Of a stretch of 57,532 bases of DNA, positions 1 to 7,059 are shown piece by piece; the first letter of the stretch is position 1; every line of letters starts with the position of its first letter. Source of the stretch: Chloroflexota bacterium (lineage in GTDB: Bacteria > Chloroflexota > UBA6077 > FW602-bin22 > CADDYW01); assembly GCA_902810745.1 (NCBI GenBank), contig CADDYW010000020.1, positions 1 through 57,532 of the forward strand, given 5' to 3'. The notes beneath the pieces are model-generated. The model had not been told where the DNA came from and ran no database searches. It saw only the letters and a list, made by a program, of their open reading frames with translations. The position numbers were made by a program, and so were the translations under genes.

Positions 1-8
1 CCGAGGGT

Positions 9-38
9 TTGACGCGCGATCACGGCCAGTGCTATAAT
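9..38 (+). promoter_or_regulatory. sigma70-type promoter of tRNA-Arg
   Basis: A TTGACG -35 element at 9-14 and a perfect TATAAT -10 element at 33-38 are separated by 18 bp. Transcription would start near 45, just before the tRNA 5' end at 48. Confidence 0.85.
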
Positions 39-47
39 TCACAGCAA

Positions 48-121
48 GCCCCCGTAGCGCAATTGGATAGAGCGTGTGGCTTCGGACCACAAGGTTGCGG
101 GTTCGAGTCCTGCCGGGGGTA
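48..121 (+). tRNA. tRNA-Arg (anticodon UCG)
   Basis: The sequence folds as a full cloverleaf. The acceptor stem pairs 48-54 with 114-120, closed by one G-U pair, and A121 is the discriminator. The anticodon stem TGTGG/CCACA encloses the loop CTTCGGA, which gives anticodon TCG, reading CGA (Arg). The T arm contains GGTTCGAGTCC. The 3' CCA is not encoded. Confidence 0.95.
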
Positions 122-127
122 CCGAGT

Positions 128-144
128 CGCGTCACGGAGACGCG
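128..144 (+). terminator. putative terminator hairpin after tRNA-Arg
   Basis: A perfect 6-bp stem (CGCGTC 128-133 with GACGCG 139-144) with a 5-nt loop is followed by a T-containing stretch. Position directly after the tRNA suggests termination, but the U-tract is interrupted. Confidence 0.45.
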
Positions 145-390
145 TTCTGCTAGTTTCTGGTTTTCGCCCTCGCCCGACCGTCTCAGACCATCCGGTCGGA
201 TGCGGTCTGCGGCCGTTTGTCTCCACCGTCTGGTTTTCGCGTTCTCACGTTGCCCACACGCCGATGCGTCGGAGCGACCACCCGACCGTCCGACACCACC
301 CGAGACCTTCTCCGTGCCGCTTTCGAACACGGCCCCGATGGCACGACGGATGGCACGTGCCGTGCATTGCCGGGCGGCAGGCAAGAAGCG

Positions 391-678
391 ATGAGCTACC
401 TCTACCTGTATCGCGTGCGCGCGATCTCGCCCCAGTCGGTACCGAGCATCTGTCAGGTTTTTCAGCACACCCTCACTCTGTTTCAGGAACCGGGCTGGCT
501 AGGTGGATCCTGCGTGGTCAATCTGTCCGATGCCTGCGACGTCGTGATCTACGAGAGGTGGGGCAATCTCGCATCCTTGCAAGCCTGGCTGCAGTCGGAT
601 GCGCGTCGCCAGGCCCACCAGGATCTGGCGCCATTCGTCGACGGACCGGCGAAAGAGGAAACGTTTGTCGACGTGTAG
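391..678 (+). CDS. antibiotic biosynthesis monooxygenase (ABM)-fold family protein
   Basis: A 95-residue protein starting MSYLYLYRVRAI. It has the layout of the dimeric ferredoxin-like ABM fold: an N-terminal strand, a helix with a Phe/Pro-rich turn, a central strand around VVIYERW, a helix containing WLQSDARRQ, and the usual C-terminal 'APFVDGP' segment. Such proteins are small monooxygenases or ligand-binding dimers, so the reaction here cannot be assigned. The reading frame continues upstream to 217, but that upstream stretch is Arg/Pro-rich and non-conserved looking, so I place the start at ATG 391. The Shine-Dalgarno is weak (AAGAAG). It stands alone between the tRNA and a gene-poor stretch. 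Confidence 0.7.
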   Translation: MSYLYLYRVRAISPQSVPSICQVFQHTLTLFQEPGWLGGSCVVNLSDACDVVIYERWGNLASLQAWLQSDARRQAHQDLAPFVDGPAKEETFVDV

Positions 679-1323
679 TCGGAGTATCGCCGCGAAGAGC
701 GTTCGTGCCTCGAGCCGGCGGACCGGACCCTCCGCCTGGCCCAGACCGCAGTTCTTGGAGCACGGGGGGTATGGATGAGCCGACAGCCTCCCGATCCCCT
801 TGCCCCTTGGAGAGGACGAGAGTAAGGGTTGGAGATCACGTGCCGCGCCGTGGATTCACGCCCTCACCCGGGCTCTCTGCCAGCGGGAGAGAGGAAGATA
901 GCCGCCTACCCTCCAGCCCAGCCTTTTTTGTCGGTACTGTAGTATCTTCGCGCGGCAAACGCTTGGGGCCCGTCAAACCCTGACTTCTCCCTCGGTCCTG
1001 CACTCGCCGGCCCCGCGAGATAGATCCGACGACGTCTTCCGACCCTGTCCGATGCCGTCCCGCCGTGCTAGCCACGGCAAGCGCCACCGGCTCCGGAGGA
1101 AGGCTCGCGGATTCGTGGTGATGGCCGTTGCCAGTGCCCGCAGGAAGCCTCCGACCCGACACAGCAAAAACCAGGGATGCTCGGCTCACGCTGCGGGTGA
1201 CGACGACGCGTTCACCACCTGGAAACCGTGTTTCACACGGTCGCCCACCCCGCGGAGCGTGACCTCACCGGCTCGAGCACCGCCCTCACGAGCAGGCCCC
1301 GCTGACAGGTCGCGCAACCACTG
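679..1323. other. intergenic stretch with a REP-like hairpin, no gene supported
   Basis: About 645 bp in which the open frames (for example 836-1189 on the minus strand) read as Arg/Pro/Ser-rich shadow translations without ribosome-binding sites. The only structure I see is a hairpin at 873-893 (nine positions with one mismatch, AGC loop) inside a segment resembling the widespread 'CCCTCACCC...GGGAGAG' dispersed intergenic repeat. Confidence 0.5.
873..893. repeat. REP-like hairpin (CTCTCTGCC...GGGAGAGAG)
   Basis: The arms 873-881 and 885-893 pair with one mismatch around the loop AGC, preceded by CCCTCACCCG at 861-870. This arrangement resembles common dispersed bacterial intergenic repeats. 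There is only one copy in the window, so repeat status is inference. Confidence 0.35.
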
Positions 1324-1575
1324 TCAGCGTGATCCGGCTGGAGGCGCAACTCGAAACGCATCGAGCTCATTCACCGCGTCGTCGACAGTCGGGAACCAGC
1401 TCGGCGTGGACGGGGAGACAGAATCACACCACGCCTGGTACCCATCGGCGAGCCGGCTTCGCACGACGTAGCGGGTTCCCCCGTGGGGGCACCTGAACCG
1501 CGCCCACTCGCCCGAGTCGGACGCTTCGAAGTGGATACCCTTTCGCCTGAGCGCCTCGACAAGGTTACTTCCCAT
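1324..1575 (-). CDS. small hypothetical protein
   Basis: An 83-residue protein of unknown function. Evidence for a real gene: an ATG preceded by GAGG about 8 nt upstream on the minus strand, a balanced composition with hydrophobic and aromatic spacing (HFEASDSGEWARFRCPHGG), and no Arg/Pro shadow bias. It holds two cysteines and no membrane segment or signal peptide. The middle 'RYVVRSRLADGYQAWCDSV' suggests an alternating beta-strand fold. Lone gene; neighbours give no functional hint. Confidence 0.55.
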   Translation of the reverse strand: MGSNLVEALRRKGIHFEASDSGEWARFRCPHGGTRYVVRSRLADGYQAWCDSVSPSTPSWFPTVDDAVNELDAFRVAPPAGSR

Positions 1576-1625
1576 CTCTAAACCTCGTTCTGCGCTAGGT
1601 CAAGCAGAAATTGATGGGTGGACGC

Positions 1626-1664
1626 ATTTGGGAAAATTGGCCCTGCGGGCCAATTTTCCCAAAT
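1626..1664. repeat. perfect 18-bp inverted repeat with 3-nt loop
   Basis: Arms 1626-1643 and 1647-1664 are perfectly complementary around the loop TGC. The outer two thirds of the stem is AT-rich (TTTGGGAAAATTGG), unusual in this GC-rich window. It lies in the divergent gap between the small minus-strand gene ending its 5' side at 1575 and the CopD-like gene. No T-tract follows on either strand, so a simple Rho-independent terminator is not favoured. Confidence 0.8.
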
Positions 1665-1924
1665 TGCTACCCCTCATATTTCCGTTGGCGGTGCGCTAGC
1701 CACCGGTCGCGTGGCCTCGCCTGGATTCATACCAGAGCTTCGGCGTTCCGCGCGATCCCGTCGTTGATCCACCGCAAAGTTCGCATTCCCTCTCGAAGTG
1801 CTTCGGCGTCGGCGTCGTCTGACCGCGTCAGCTTTCGGCGGCATCGGCCTCCTTGTGGTGCAGCAAAGAGATGATCACCCAGGAGATGTTAGTGTGAGCT
1901 GACCGGAGATTCGCCACCAACGCG

Positions 1925-1938
1925 CGATCGGCCGATCG
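1925..1938. promoter_or_regulatory. 14-bp perfect palindrome upstream of CopD-like gene
   Basis: CGATCGGCCGATCG is a perfect palindrome about 78 bp before the GTG at 2016. It could be an operator for a dimeric regulator. Short GC-rich palindromes also arise by chance, so confidence is low. Confidence 0.25.
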
Positions 1939-2015
1939 GCTGGCCCAAACCGGCAGATCCCTGACCGGGGCGCTGTGTCCAACGGGCGGCCGGAGTAATT
2001 CGGAGAGGAGTGGGT

Positions 2016-2516
2016 GTGTCGACGGAGCTGCTACTCGTCGCGCGAATCCTGCACGTGATCGCGGGCGTGAGCTGGCTCGGCGAGGTGGTTACGATCAACT
2101 TCGTGCTGCTCCCGGCTTTGTTCAAGGCGCGGGGTGACGACCGCCTGGTTCTGTTGAGCACGGTTTTCCCGTACGTGTTCCGCCTTGCCACCGCGCTCGG
2201 CGGTATCGCGGTGGCAAGCGGCCTTGCGCTCTTTCTCTGGTATACTCGACTCGATCCGCTGGCAGCGCTCCGCAGCCACTGGGGCTGGTATATCCTCATC
2301 GGCGGGACACTTGGCGCCCTCCTCTTCGCGTTCCACCTGTTCCAGGAGTCGGGCGCGGAGCGATCCGTCGCCGCGCACCTGGCCTTCGTCCTCGACTCGG
2401 ACGATACGGGACAGGTCCAGGCGCTCTTGAAGCATCTGGCCTTGTTCCCGCGTCTCGGCATGCTCGTGCTGATCGCCGTGATCATCCTGATGATCAGCGC
2501 GGCTCACTTTGCGTGA
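2016..2516 (+). CDS. CopD-like four-helix integral membrane protein
   Basis: A 166-residue inner-membrane protein with about four transmembrane helices, the last at the C-terminus (LGMLVLIAVIILMISAAHFA). The first helix carries HVIAGVSWLGEVV, the His-x5-Trp pattern common in CopD/DUF2269-type haem- or copper-associated membrane proteins. The loop between helices 3 and 4 is charged (HLAFVLDSDD). The start is set at GTG 2016 because GGAGAGG at 2002-2008 lies 7 nt before it; an in-frame GTG at 2010 overlaps that ribosome-binding site. It is followed after 50 bp by the Crp-type operator of the NnrS cluster, so it may share that cluster's job, but it precedes the promoter. Exact function unknown. 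Confidence 0.65.
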   Translation: MSTELLLVARILHVIAGVSWLGEVVTINFVLLPALFKARGDDRLVLLSTVFPYVFRLATALGGIAVASGLALFLWYTRLDPLAALRSHWGWYILIGGTLGALLFAFHLFQESGAERSVAAHLAFVLDSDDTGQVQALLKHLALFPRLGMLVLIAVIILMISAAHFA

Positions 2517-2566
2517 GTACGGGTCCGGAGCTCGCCACGATTTCGCGACTGCCGACGAGCACAGGG

Positions 2567-2582
2567 TGTGACAAAAGTCACG
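2567..2582. promoter_or_regulatory. Crp/Fnr-type operator (TGTGAC-N4-GTCACG)
   Basis: A perfect GTGAC/GTCAC palindrome with spacer AAAA matches the CRP-class pattern TGTGA-N6-TCA. It is centred at 2574.5. TATGGT at 2604-2609 would put the transcription start near 2616, so the operator sits at about -41.5, the classic class II activation position. A Crp/Fnr regulator is encoded 3.2 kb downstream in the same gene run (5739-6524). That this regulator binds here is inference. Confidence 0.65.
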
Positions 2583-2603
2583 GCGGCGACGCGTGTGCAG
2601 GAG

Positions 2604-2609
2604 TATGGT
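2604..2609 (+). promoter_or_regulatory. putative -10 element of the NnrS operon
   Basis: TATGGT is placed correctly relative to the upstream Crp-type palindrome for an activator-dependent promoter lacking a -35 box. Confidence 0.45.
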
Positions 2610-2636
2610 CTTATTGATCGAGAGAACACGAGCTTC

Positions 2637-2903
2637 ATGGCGATGTCGACGCTGAATACGCAGTTCATCTACCGGTCGCACCGGATCAATCCTGACCTGA
2701 CAATCCAGGACATCATCGACCAGGTACCGGGGGCGCTCCCGTTCCTGATACGTCTTGGATTCGTCCCGCTCGCCGACCCCGTTCTACGCGAGCGATTCGC
2801 TCCGAAAGTCACGCTTCGAGAAGCCGCGGAAACGCTGCCGATCAACCTCGAGCGGCTTCTTACGGATCTGGAGCGCCTCTCAGATCGGGAGGGCGCTCCA
2901 TGA
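2637..2903 (+). CDS. DUF1858 domain protein
   Basis: An 88-residue protein made almost wholly of one DUF1858 module: a helix with 'PDLTIQDIIDQVPGALPFLIRLGF', the loop VPLADPVLRERFAP, then 'VTLREAAETL' and 'LERLLTDLERL'. DUF1858 is a small helical domain found next to ScdA_N/RIC and hybrid-cluster or NO-related proteins; its molecular role is not established. The frame stays open to a GTG at 2568, but that codon lies inside the Crp-type operator and ahead of the predicted transcription start, so I choose ATG 2637 (or 2643). The stop overlaps the next start by 4 bp (ATGA), implying translational coupling. The module is strikingly like the C-terminal module of the next protein. Confidence 0.8.
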   Translation: MAMSTLNTQFIYRSHRINPDLTIQDIIDQVPGALPFLIRLGFVPLADPVLRERFAPKVTLREAAETLPINLERLLTDLERLSDREGAP

Positions 2904-4939
2904 AGGAAAAGACACCGCCACGGGTCCACGCAGGTATGTCCGTTCGAGAGATCCTCACGACGTATCCGTCGGCCGAGGTCATCTTCGAACGCCACGGTCT
3001 GCTTGGCTGTGGTGGGCCGAACGGTCCGCGCGAGCCAATTGGCTTCTTCGCGCGCGTGCACCGCGTGGACCCCGAGACGCTTCTCCGTGAGCTGAATGAG
3101 CACCTGGCGCAAACAACCGCGCCCGAACCGTCGCGTCCCAGTCAGGCGCAGGCGACAGTCGTCTATCCGATCTTCCTCGCGACCAGCCTGGCGATCGCGA
3201 TTCTCGCGGGATTCACCACGGGAGTCGTGGCCCTTGCCTCCGCCGCCCTGGGCTGGGTGATTCCTGGTGTGAACTGGCTGCTACTTGTCCAGTCCCACGG
3301 GCGCATTCAGCTCTTTGGCTGGGCCGGACTGTTCGTCATCGGGGTCGCCTACCACGTCGTGCCGCGCTTCGTGACCACGCCGATCCCGTATGCGCGCCTC
3401 CCCCGCGCAACCTTCTGGCTCCTCCTTGGCGGACTGTCGCTGAGCCTCGCGCAGACCATCACGAGCGGCGACGTTCGGCTATTCCACCTGGTCTTCGTCG
3501 TTGGACTCATCGGGCTGGTGCTGGCGGCGATCGTTTACACGTTCGTGCTCACCGGGACGGTCCGCCGGAGCGAGCAGAAGAGATCTCTGCCGATCACGCT
3601 GATTCTGACCGGCTCTGTCTGGCTAATCGTCGGTGCGATCCTGGAGACGGTCGCCGGGTGGCAGAGCGTCCCCGGCCAACCGATCCAGCCGTCATTCGAG
3701 GAGCCGGCCCTCGAGGCGATTCTCGAGGGCTTCCTGATCGTGACGGCGCTCGGCGTCTCGCTGCGCACCTTGCCGGTGTTTGCCGGGCTCGCGCCGACGC
3801 GCGAGCGGATCCTGCCCGCCACGTTTGCCGTGCTCCAGGCAGCCCTGGTTGCCCTGATCGTCGGCGCGCTGCTCGAGGCCAACGCCAGCTCGGCACGCGC
3901 CGGGCAGATCTTCGCGAGTGGCGGCGCGCTGATTGTGTTCGTCTCCGTCGCAACCTTCGTCTGGGCGTTACGGCTCTATGAGCCGTCCACGCTGCCCATC
4001 GCCGAGATGGGGACTGGCCGTGGGTGGGCACGGGCAATTCGGTTTGCCTACGGCTGGCTGCTCATCGGCCTGGCCGTGCAGGCATTCGCGTCCGTGCGCG
4101 CGTTTGTCGTCGGCGCACCCATCCCCTGGGGCACGCTGGGGGCAGCTCGCCACGCGCTGGCGCTCGGCTTCATTACCCTGATGATCGTTGGCATGGCGTC
4201 GCGGGTGATCCCGGTCTTCGCGGGCAAGCCACTGTGGAGGGCGTGGCTCGTCGATCTCGCGACCGGTTTGATCGTCGGGAGCGTTGCTCTACGCGTGCCG
4301 ATCGAGATTGTCGCACCATATGGCAGCGGCCCCCTTGCCGCCATCCCCTTGACGCTCTCCGGCCCCCTGGCGCTGGCGGGTCTGATCGCCTTTGCACTGA
4401 ACTTCACGGTCACGATGGTGCGTCGGGACCCGGCGAGCCGCGTGCCGAGTCAGGAGCCGTCAGCCACGCCACGACGTCCGCTCGTCGCCGACGATCTGCT
4501 CGCCGACGCGCTGCGGGCCCCGGGTGGCCTGAACGCACTCCTCGCCCTGGGGCTGTCGTTCCTCGCCGACCCGGCCCACCGCGCCATCGCGGCGCGCTCG
4601 CTGACCATAGCCCAGGCAGCTCGACGGGCCGACAAAGATCCCGACCAGATCCTGGCGCGGCTCAATCAGGCACTGGGGCTGACGCCCGCGACGGCGATCG
4701 ACCCGGAGCTCACCGTGGCCGAGGTCCTGGCACGCTGGCCGACAACGTTGGAGGTCTTCCTTCGCCACGGGTACACGCCGCTAGCCGACCCGGTCCAGCG
4801 AGCACGCCTCGCCCCGACGGTCACCGTCAAGCAAGCTGCCAGCATCCGCGGCGTCGACCTGGCGCGGTTGCTCGCTGATCTGCAAGACGCCGTGGTCGAC
4901 AACTCTGCCACGCCACAAGCAGCAGGAGGAGCGAAATGA
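2900..4939 (+). CDS. nnrS: NnrS family membrane protein fused to DUF1858/ScdA_N-like modules
   Basis: A 679-residue protein. Residues about 10-70 form a cytosolic ScdA_N/DUF1858-like module with Cys37 in GLLGCGGPNG. Residues about 85-515 hold roughly twelve transmembrane helices of the NnrS family, with the family-typical His133 (SHGRIQLFGW) and His152 (YHVVPRF). Two further DUF1858-like modules follow at about 535-600 and 605-668, the last with GYTPLADPVQRARLAP. NnrS proteins are haem- and copper-containing membrane proteins linked to tolerance of nitric oxide and to denitrification. The usual family length is near 400 residues, so this is a long fusion. ATGA overlaps link it to both neighbours, consistent with one operon under the upstream Crp-type site. 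What the helical modules do here is unknown. Confidence 0.85.
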   Translation: MKEKTPPRVHAGMSVREILTTYPSAEVIFERHGLLGCGGPNGPREPIGFFARVHRVDPETLLRELNEHLAQTTAPEPSRPSQAQATVVYPIFLATSLAIAILAGFTTGVVALASAALGWVIPGVNWLLLVQSHGRIQLFGWAGLFVIGVAYHVVPRFVTTPIPYARLPRATFWLLLGGLSLSLAQTITSGDVRLFHLVFVVGLIGLVLAAIVYTFVLTGTVRRSEQKRSLPITLILTGSVWLIVGAILETVAGWQSVPGQPIQPSFEEPALEAILEGFLIVTALGVSLRTLPVFAGLAPTRERILPATFAVLQAALVALIVGALLEANASSARAGQIFASGGALIVFVSVATFVWALRLYEPSTLPIAEMGTGRGWARAIRFAYGWLLIGLAVQAFASVRAFVVGAPIPWGTLGAARHALALGFITLMIVGMASRVIPVFAGKPLWRAWLVDLATGLIVGSVALRVPIEIVAPYGSGPLAAIPLTLSGPLALAGLIAFALNFTVTMVRRDPASRVPSQEPSATPRRPLVADDLLADALRAPGGLNALLALGLSFLADPAHRAIAARSLTIAQAARRADKDPDQILARLNQALGLTPATAIDPELTVAEVLARWPTTLEVFLRHGYTPLADPVQRARLAPTVTVKQAASIRGVDLARLLADLQDAVVDNSATPQAAGGAK

Positions 4940-5256
4940 GCTCGTTGCAGCCAGTTGTGACTGCCGAGGACGTGATTCGTGAGCTCACGCAGGTCTACGA
5001 TCCCGAGATCGGTCTGGACATCGTGAACCTCGGGCTCGTTTACGAGGTAGCCGTGCAGGAAGACACGGTGAAGGTGCGCATGACGTTTACCACGCCACTT
5101 TGCCCGGTTGGACCGTACATCGAGGCGGACGTTCACCGCGCGCTGGAGAATCTGCCGATGATCCGCCACGTGGACGTCGAGGTGGTGTTCGATCCGCCGT
5201 GGGACTGGCACATGATGAGTGACGAAGCGAAGGCAGCACTTGGCATTTTCGAGTAG
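4936..5256 (+). CDS. DUF59/MIP18 family iron-sulfur assembly factor
   Basis: A 106-residue DUF59 protein, the family of SufT and PaaD. The signature DPEIGLDIVNLGLVYEV and the Cys-containing TPLCPVGPYIEADV are both present, with the family C-terminal DPPWDWHMMSDEAKAALGI. Members help mature or insert Fe-S clusters. The start overlaps the nnrS stop by 4 bp. Placement between an NnrS fusion and a ScdA_N-DUF2249 protein suggests repair or maturation of Fe-S centres damaged by NO; that is inference from context. The family assignment is strong and the client protein unknown. Confidence 0.9.
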   Translation: MSSLQPVVTAEDVIRELTQVYDPEIGLDIVNLGLVYEVAVQEDTVKVRMTFTTPLCPVGPYIEADVHRALENLPMIRHVDVEVVFDPPWDWHMMSDEAKAALGIFE

Positions 5257-5284
5257 ATCCTGCATCCAGGGAGGTGAAGGAAAG

Positions 5285-5710
5285 ATGAGGACGATACAAC
5301 CCCCGGTGACCGCCGACTGGACGGTGAACGAGGTTGTCGCCGCGTACCCTGCCGCGTTGCCGGTGTTCGGGCGATACGGCATCGACGCCTGCTGCGGCGG
5401 GCTCAAGAATCTCCGTGAGGTTGCCACTGCGCACAACTTTTCTCTCGATCAGCTCATCGCCGATCTCACCCAGGCGATCAGCCCGCCAGAAACCGTTCTC
5501 GACGTGCGACCGGACCTGGCGGCCGGTCAGGATCCATTGACGAAGATCCTCGCGACCGCGGATACTATAGGTGTAGGAGAGAGTCTCGTCATCCTGGTCG
5601 GCTTCGAGCCGGTCCCGCTGTACGCGGTGCTGGGCCAGCGAGGTTTCAGCCACCAGAGCGAGCGCACGTCAGATGGGACCTGGCGCGTGAAGTTCACGCG
5701 AGACGTCTAA
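5285..5710 (+). CDS. ScdA_N (DUF542) - DUF2249 protein, RIC-like half
   Basis: A 141-residue protein in two parts. Residues about 8-65 are a ScdA_N/DUF542 module with the diagnostic CCGG (GIDACCGGLKNL). Residues about 75-141 are a DUF2249 domain (ESLVILVGFEPVPLYAVLGQRGF). In RIC proteins (ScdA, YtfE), DUF542 precedes a hemerythrin domain that repairs damaged iron centres; here that domain is absent, but a hemerythrin protein is encoded nearby at 7060-7575. The ATG at 5285 is preceded by a strong GGAGGTGAAGG site, so the upstream in-frame start at 5219 is rejected. It continues the operon from the DUF59 gene and is followed after 28 bp by the Crp/Fnr gene. Confidence 0.85.
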   Translation: MRTIQPPVTADWTVNEVVAAYPAALPVFGRYGIDACCGGLKNLREVATAHNFSLDQLIADLTQAISPPETVLDVRPDLAAGQDPLTKILATADTIGVGESLVILVGFEPVPLYAVLGQRGFSHQSERTSDGTWRVKFTRDV

Positions 5711-5738
5711 CAGGCTCAGACCGGGGAGAATCTGACCG

Positions 5739-6524
5739 ATGGGAGTTGCAGTCGTGCCGCAGCCAAGCGTGCGCGATCACCAGGCAAGACGGGAGTACCT
5801 CGCGTTCCTCGAGGCGCTTCCCATCTTTCAGTCGCTACCGCCCGAAGCTCTCCAGGCCATCGCGACGCGGATTCACCCTCGGCGCGCGATGCGCGGGCAG
5901 GCGATCTTCCTGGAAGGAGACCCGGCGAGCTCCCTGTGCATCCTCGCGCGCGGACGGGTGAAGCTGGTTCACGAGACGGACAGCGGGCGCGAGGTGATCA
6001 TCCGCTTGATTCGTCCCGGCGATATTTTCGGTGGCGCGGGCATCTGGGGAGAGACACGCTACCCGGCGAGTGCCTTCGCCCAGGAGGACTCGATCGTTCT
6101 GCACGTCCCCGTTGCCGAGTTCACGTCACTGGTCGGGACGTACCCTGACGTGGCATTCGCGATCATGCGCATTCTCGCAGCACGGCTACGAGATGCCGAA
6201 GCCCGTATCCGCGAGCTACAGACGGAGCAGGTCGAGCAGCGGATCGCGAATGTACTCCTGAGGCTAGCCGGAAAGACGGGGGTCAAGACAGAAAACGGAA
6301 TTCGGATCGGAACACCACTGACCCGTCAGGATCTTGCCGAGCTTTCCGGGACGACGCTGAGCACGGCCAGTCGGACGTTGAGCGCCTGGCACCAGCGCGG
6401 TATCATCGGGGCGGGACGGGAGCAGGTCACGATTCTCCAGCCCCACGCGCTGGTCGATATCGCGAACCATCTGACGCCAGAACGTTCCCGATCCGGGGAG
6501 GATGATCCGGACGACGAGTCTTAG
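5739..6524 (+). CDS. Crp/Fnr family transcriptional regulator
   Basis: A 261-residue regulator. Residues about 25-135 are a cyclic-nucleotide-binding-type beta-barrel (GQAIFLEGDPASSLCILARGRVKLV and GDIFGG), followed by the dimer helix at about 140-165 and a winged helix-turn-helix at about 194-235. The recognition helix reads TTLSTASRTL and retains the conserved Ser211-Arg212 pair. There is no N-terminal cysteine cluster, so it is not an FNR-type [4Fe-4S] oxygen sensor; an NO- or haem-responsive DNR/NnrR-like role would suit the neighbours, but the ligand is inferred. GGGGAG precedes the ATG. It probably closes the operon that starts at 2637 and may act on the palindrome at 2567-2582. Confidence 0.9.
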   Translation: MGVAVVPQPSVRDHQARREYLAFLEALPIFQSLPPEALQAIATRIHPRRAMRGQAIFLEGDPASSLCILARGRVKLVHETDSGREVIIRLIRPGDIFGGAGIWGETRYPASAFAQEDSIVLHVPVAEFTSLVGTYPDVAFAIMRILAARLRDAEARIRELQTEQVEQRIANVLLRLAGKTGVKTENGIRIGTPLTRQDLAELSGTTLSTASRTLSAWHQRGIIGAGREQVTILQPHALVDIANHLTPERSRSGEDDPDDES

Positions 6525-6636
6525 TCGTCGCGATGGTGCAAGCGGGTGAGTTTTCTGACCTGGTGGCAGTGCTCTTCCAGCATCAATCACGACTTCCCGC
6601 TACTTATTAGCGCGTCATTTTGGCCGAGGAGGACCA

Positions 6637-6939
6637 ATGGCCTACGTCATTACCGAGGCATGCATCGACGTCATGGACAAGTCGTGCGTCGATGTCTGCC
6701 CGGTCGATTGCATTCACTTCGAGGAAGGTGCCGACCGGATGCTCTACATCAACCCCGAGGAGTGCATCGACTGCGGCGCCTGCGAACCTGCCTGCCCCGT
6801 GAACGCGATCTACGCGGAAGATGCCGTTCCTGACAGCCAGGAGGCGTTCAAGGAGATCAACGCGCTGTGGTATGAGGACCCCGATCAGGCGCGGGCACGG
6901 GTGGAGCAGTGGAAGCCGATCGGGGTATCGCCGGCCTGA
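6637..6939 (+). CDS. fdxA: FdxA-type seven/eight-iron ferredoxin
   Basis: A 100-residue soluble electron carrier. The N-terminal half has Cys9, Cys17, Cys21 and Cys25 (CVDVCPVDC), and the second motif has Cys43, Cys46, Cys49 and Cys53 ([11 protein letters not shown]). This is the pattern of Azotobacter/Thermus-type FdxA ferredoxins holding one [3Fe-4S] and one [4Fe-4S] cluster. The acidic C-terminal extension (about residues 65-100) is also typical. A strong GAGGAGG site precedes the ATG. It lies 112 bp after the Crp/Fnr gene and so may be separately transcribed. It could supply electrons to iron-centre repair in the adjacent module; the partner is unknown. Confidence 0.92.
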   Translation: MAYVITEACIDVMDKSCVDVCPVDCIHFEEGADRMLYINPEECIDCGACEPACPVNAIYAEDAVPDSQEAFKEINALWYEDPDQARARVEQWKPIGVSPA

Positions 6940-7059
6940 TCACCATCTGATCCCGGTCTCACCGTTTTTCGGTCGGGCACTGCCATCGCTGCGCTCACGG
7001 CCGCTGCCTGGCCGCCACAATCGAAGATTGACATCCGTACCGGGCAGGCATCCTTCCCC

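Noticed and set aside
9..983. Long plus-strand open frame (324 codons) over the tRNA-Arg gene
   Set aside because: It reads through the tRNA and its promoter and is an Arg/Pro/Ser-rich shadow translation.
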